A DNA stretch of 15,617 nucleotides from Parafilimonas sp. (GTDB lineage: Bacteria; Bacteroidota; Bacteroidia; Chitinophagales; Chitinophagaceae), in NCBI GenBank assembly GCA_025927795.1, contig JAICKT010000052.1, positions 1 through 15,617 on the forward strand. Direction: 5' to 3'. Below the pieces are notes generated by a model. The model saw only the letters and a program-made list of their open reading frames with translations, ran no database searches and was not told the DNA's origin. Shown one piece after another: positions 13,135-15,617 of the stretch. Both the position numbers and the translations under genes were made by a program. How positions within the stretch are numbered: position 1 is the stretch's first letter; each line of letters opens with the position of its first letter.

Positions 13135-14360
13135 GGAAGACATTACCATATATCGGCCTTATTTTATTGGTTATTGCTATTGCATTTTTATTCACTTATA
13201 AAAAACCACATTCATTTGATGACCGGATAACCTTAAACAACCGCGATAAAATTCCCTACGGCACTTATGCCGCATATAGTTTACTACAAAAAGAATTTCC
13301 ACATGCAGCCATTCAAACAAATCGTTATGCGCCGGGTGAATGGAAAATACTTACAAGCGATTCAACAAAACAGGTTTTACTTATCGTTACAAAAATGTTT
13401 AATCCTTCAGAACAAGAGCTTGATTATTTAACCGGGTTTATTCAAAAAGGAAATTATATTTTTGTATCAGCGTATGAAATAACAAGCGTGGCAGCAAAGT
13501 TTTTTAAACTAAAAGAAAAAAGCCATGCTGATTTTTATAAATTAACCTTAGGTATTCATCATCCATTTAATCCTTTCGATTCAACAGTTATTCAACTTGA
13601 TTCAAACAGTTTTAAAACGCCTGTATCATATCAATATCCCGGCGCAGATTTTACAAATGTGTTCGCAAAAACAGACAGTGTTTTTACTTATCCTCTTGGT
13701 TATTCTGCTGAGGCAAATACAAATCTGGTAGCCATACATTCAATGAAAGGAACATTTTTTTTGCATAATGCTCCTATAGCTTTTACAAATTTTTTTTTAT
13801 TGTATAATGATAACCGGCAATACTTTGAAAAATTATTAAGCTTGTTACCATCTGATGCTAAGAAAATTGTTTGGGATGAATATTATTTATATCATTATAA
13901 TAATAACCCTCAGCAGAAGCAGGGAATTTTATCTGTAATTCTGCGGTATGAAAATTTTAAATGGGCGTTTTGGATTACCTTACTTCTATTGTTCTTATAT
14001 ATAATAACAGAAATTAAACGCAAGCAGCGCATTATACCTAATTACGAAAAACCAAAAAACGATTCCCTCGAATTTGTAACAACAATCGGTAAATTATATT
14101 ATGAAAAAGGTGATCATAAAAACCTTGCAGAAAAACTAACGCAGTATTTTTTTGATTATGTGCGTAATCGTTATAAAATATCTACTGCAGAAATAAACAA
14201 TTCATTTGTGCAGCAGCTCGCAGCAAAGACAAATAAAAATGTAAACGAAATAAATGCGATTACTGAAAACATTCATACCATTAATTTAAGCCATGCCATC
14301 ACACAAAAACAATTAATGGATTATTATGAGCAACTTGAAAATTTTTATAAATCAATATAA
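13131..14360 (+). CDS. DUF4350-domain two-pass membrane protein
   Basis: A 409-residue protein starting with GTG at 13131. The start is tied to the upstream stop by a GTGA overlap, and no ATG is available nearby. A membrane helix at 6-22 is followed by a periplasmic DUF4350 domain (about 36-260). It begins NRDKIPYGTYAAYSLLQKEF (37-56), the family's entry motif, continues with QVLLIVTKMFNPSEQELDYL (81-100), a strand-helix unit like that of GldG/IFT-type or class I glutamine-amidotransferase-like folds, and ends near VWDEYYLYH (247-255). A second helix lies at 277-294 and is followed by a 115-residue cytosolic tail rich in Lys and Asn. No catalytic residues are evident. The protein belongs with DUF4129, MoxR and DUF58 in an operon whose function is not established. 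The gap to the MoxR gene is 2 nt. Confidence 0.82.
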   Translation: MRKTLPYIGLILLVIAIAFLFTYKKPHSFDDRITLNNRDKIPYGTYAAYSLLQKEFPHAAIQTNRYAPGEWKILTSDSTKQVLLIVTKMFNPSEQELDYLTGFIQKGNYIFVSAYEITSVAAKFFKLKEKSHADFYKLTLGIHHPFNPFDSTVIQLDSNSFKTPVSYQYPGADFTNVFAKTDSVFTYPLGYSAEANTNLVAIHSMKGTFFLHNAPIAFTNFFLLYNDNRQYFEKLLSLLPSDAKKIVWDEYYLYHYNNNPQQKQGILSVILRYENFKWAFWITLLLLFLYIITEIKRKQRIIPNYEKPKNDSLEFVTTIGKLYYEKGDHKNLAEKLTQYFFDYVRNRYKISTAEINNSFVQQLAAKTNKNVNEINAITENIHTINLSHAITQKQLMDYYEQLENFYKSI

Positions 14361-14362
14361 TT

Positions 14363-15340
14363 ATGAGCGAAGAAATTTTTGAGCAAAGGATAAATTTAGA
14401 TGAGCTGAATAAAGCTATGCTTGACTTGCAGACAGAAATAAAAAAAATAATTGTTGGGCAAGATGATATGGTAAGATTGATAATGGTAGCCATTCTTGCG
14501 AACGGTCATGTGTTAATTGAAGGCGTGCCAGGTGTTGCAAAAACACTTACTGCAAGGCTCGTTGCAAAATGTTTACAAACAGGGTTTAGCCGCATACAGT
14601 TTACACCCGATTTAATGCCGAGTGATGTTTTGGGCACAAGCATTTTTAATCCCGGCACCGGCAAGTTTGAATTTAAGCGCGGACCGGTTTTCAGCAATAT
14701 TGTTTTAATTGATGAAATAAATCGTGCACCTGCAAAAACACAGGCGGCTTTGTTTGAAGTAATGCAGGAGCAACAGGTAACGATGGATGGAATTACGCAC
14801 GTGATGAGTAATCCATTCATGGTAATTGCAACACAAAACCCGATTGAACAGGAAGGCACTTATCGTTTGCCTGAAGCACAATTAGATCGTTTTCTTTTTA
14901 AAATAATTGTGCCTTATCCAACTGAAGAAGAAGAAATAAATATCCTGCAACGTTTTAATGAACTAACAGAAGATAATGTAGTGAATATTGTAAATGCAGT
15001 AATAAGTGATGAGCAGGTGATTCATTTGCGGCAACTGATAAAAAATATTGTTGTTGAAGAAAAGCTGATTCAATTTATTGCAAAAATTTCTGTTGCTACA
15101 AGAAATGATAAATCCATTTATCTCGGCGCATCTCCAAGAGCAACTATTGCTATTTTAAATGCGGCGAAAGCGTATGCAGCTTTATCTGCAAGAGACTTTG
15201 TTATACCTGATGATGTAATCTATGTTGCAAAACCTGTGCTTCGGCATCGCATAATTCTTACACCGGAAAAAGAAATGGAAGGAATACCGGAAGACGAAGT
15301 GATTGAAAAAATTATTCATTCTATTGAAGTGCCGCGATAA
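14363..15340 (+). CDS. MoxR-family AAA+ ATPase
   Basis: A 325-residue cytosolic AAA+ ATPase of full length for the MoxR family. Walker A is GVPGVAKT (54-61), Walker B VLIDEINRAP (114-123), sensor 1 ATQNP (156-160), the Arg in LDRFLF (Arg176) fits the arginine-finger position, and sensor 2 is GASPRAT (256-261, Arg259). The IEQEGTYRLPEAQ segment (161-173) is the family hallmark. MoxR ATPases act as chaperone-like remodelling factors, generally with partner proteins carrying von Willebrand factor A domains or DUF58. Here the partner is almost certainly the DUF58 protein whose ATG overlaps this gene's stop (TAATG). The upstream membrane proteins with cytosolic tails are further candidate clients or anchors. 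The original moxR symbol is avoided because this is a different subfamily context (no methanol-oxidation genes). Confidence 0.95.
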   Translation: MSEEIFEQRINLDELNKAMLDLQTEIKKIIVGQDDMVRLIMVAILANGHVLIEGVPGVAKTLTARLVAKCLQTGFSRIQFTPDLMPSDVLGTSIFNPGTGKFEFKRGPVFSNIVLIDEINRAPAKTQAALFEVMQEQQVTMDGITHVMSNPFMVIATQNPIEQEGTYRLPEAQLDRFLFKIIVPYPTEEEEINILQRFNELTEDNVVNIVNAVISDEQVIHLRQLIKNIVVEEKLIQFIAKISVATRNDKSIYLGASPRATIAILNAAKAYAALSARDFVIPDDVIYVAKPVLRHRIILTPEKEMEGIPEDEVIEKIIHSIEVPR

Positions 15341-15617
15341 TGTTTAAGCGATTTTTTTATTGGCTCCGTTTTTATTTTACCCGATTGTTTTATACAGTTG
15401 GTGCGGTAATCGTTGCGCTTTTTGTTCTCACATATTTTTTCCCGCCGCTGCAACAAATTGCTGAGATTGCTTTTTTATGCCTTGCTATAACTGTGGCTTT
15501 AGATTTTATTATTGTGTTTGCAGGAAACAAACCAGTAACGGCAAAACGCTTATGTGCAGAGAGTTTCAGCAATGGCGATGAAAACAGAATAAATATTCAG
15601 CTAACAAATAATCGTGC
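15340..15617 (+). CDS. DUF58-domain protein, N-terminal part, cut by the window edge
   Basis: The ATG at 15340 overlaps the MoxR stop (TAATG), and the frame stays open to the window end (92 codons). The visible part starts basic and aromatic (MFKRFFYWLRFYF) and has two hydrophobic helices at about 18-35 and 40-62. After these comes NKPVTAKRLCAESFSNGDEN and a beta strand (RINIQLTNN). This matches the N-terminus of DUF58 proteins: two helices, then a beta-sandwich that begins with 'v.r.l...l..G....v.l.l.N', before a C-terminal vWA-like DUF58 domain. The downstream domain is outside the window, so the call rests on this start plus the MoxR neighbour, the most common context for DUF58. The likely role is membrane partner of the ATPase. 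Confidence 0.8.
   Translation, partial: MFKRFFYWLRFYFTRLFYTVGAVIVALFVLTYFFPPLQQIAEIAFLCLAITVALDFIIVFAGNKPVTAKRLCAESFSNGDENRINIQLTNNR

Noticed and set aside
14506..14859. Open frame of 117 codons on the minus strand, antisense to the MoxR gene
   Set aside because: It is the reverse of the Walker A/Walker B region of an unmistakable MoxR ATPase; its Cys/Ser-rich product is a typical shadow translation.
13131..15617. Possibility that the MoxR/DUF58 genes are the Bat aerotolerance operon
   Set aside because: No BatA/BatB vWA or BatC/D/E TPR genes are visible, and the DUF4129/DUF4350/SpoIIM neighbours indicate the distinct MoxR cluster.
1..15617. CRISPR array, insertion sequence, tRNA or prophage
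   Set aside because: I found no regularly spaced repeats, transposase or integrase motifs, terminal inverted repeats or cloverleaf sequences, and the base composition is even across the window.

Overview
This window looks like a piece of chromosome from a member of the Bacteroidota, most probably the Chitinophagaceae or a close relative. The DNA is strongly A+T-rich (about 35% G+C by eye) and the genes lack clear Shine-Dalgarno sequences. Several intergenic stretches carry sequences resembling the Bacteroidota promoter (TTG, about 20 nt, TAnnTTTG). The gene content and order (RDD / SpoIIM / DUF4129 / DUF4350 / MoxR / DUF58) are familiar from that phylum. The assignment rests on these traits only; there is no rRNA gene to anchor it. 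I see no mobile element, CRISPR array, tRNA or prophage gene.

Left part (1-6108, all minus strand). Reading in the direction of transcription, the genes are a KAS II condensing enzyme (fabF), a LysE-family exporter, a small secreted protein of unknown function, the monofunctional peptidoglycan glycosyltransferase mtgA, a YbdL-like aminotransferase, and PBP2 (mrdA), which runs off the left edge. LysE, the unknown protein and mtgA are tightly spaced and may be one operon. The aminotransferase has its own candidate promoter and a 16-bp tandem repeat in its leader.

Middle part (6109-10428). A DegP/HtrA-type serine protease (minus) ends at a clear intrinsic terminator. It diverges, across a 314-bp gap, from a geranylgeranyl-reductase-family flavoprotein (plus). 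That flavoprotein converges on an alpha/beta-hydrolase lipoprotein (minus), with a perfect 14-bp hairpin between them that can serve as terminator for both.

Right part (10429-15617). An RDD membrane protein (minus) diverges across only 56 bp from a compact plus-strand operon: a SpoIIM-like membrane protein, a DUF4129 protein, a DUF4350 protein, a MoxR AAA+ ATPase and the start of a DUF58 protein cut by the window edge. Junctions in this operon overlap or nearly abut (GTGA and TAATG overlaps, a 2-nt gap), and two genes start with TTG or GTG. The set recurs in Bacteroidota but has no assigned function. It looks like a membrane-embedded, AAA+-driven envelope complex and is the most interesting part of the window.

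Overall theme: envelope biology. This covers wall synthesis (mrdA, mtgA), envelope proteolysis (degP), lipid synthesis (fabF), export (LysE, lipoprotein) and the uncharacterised MoxR-DUF58 membrane system.
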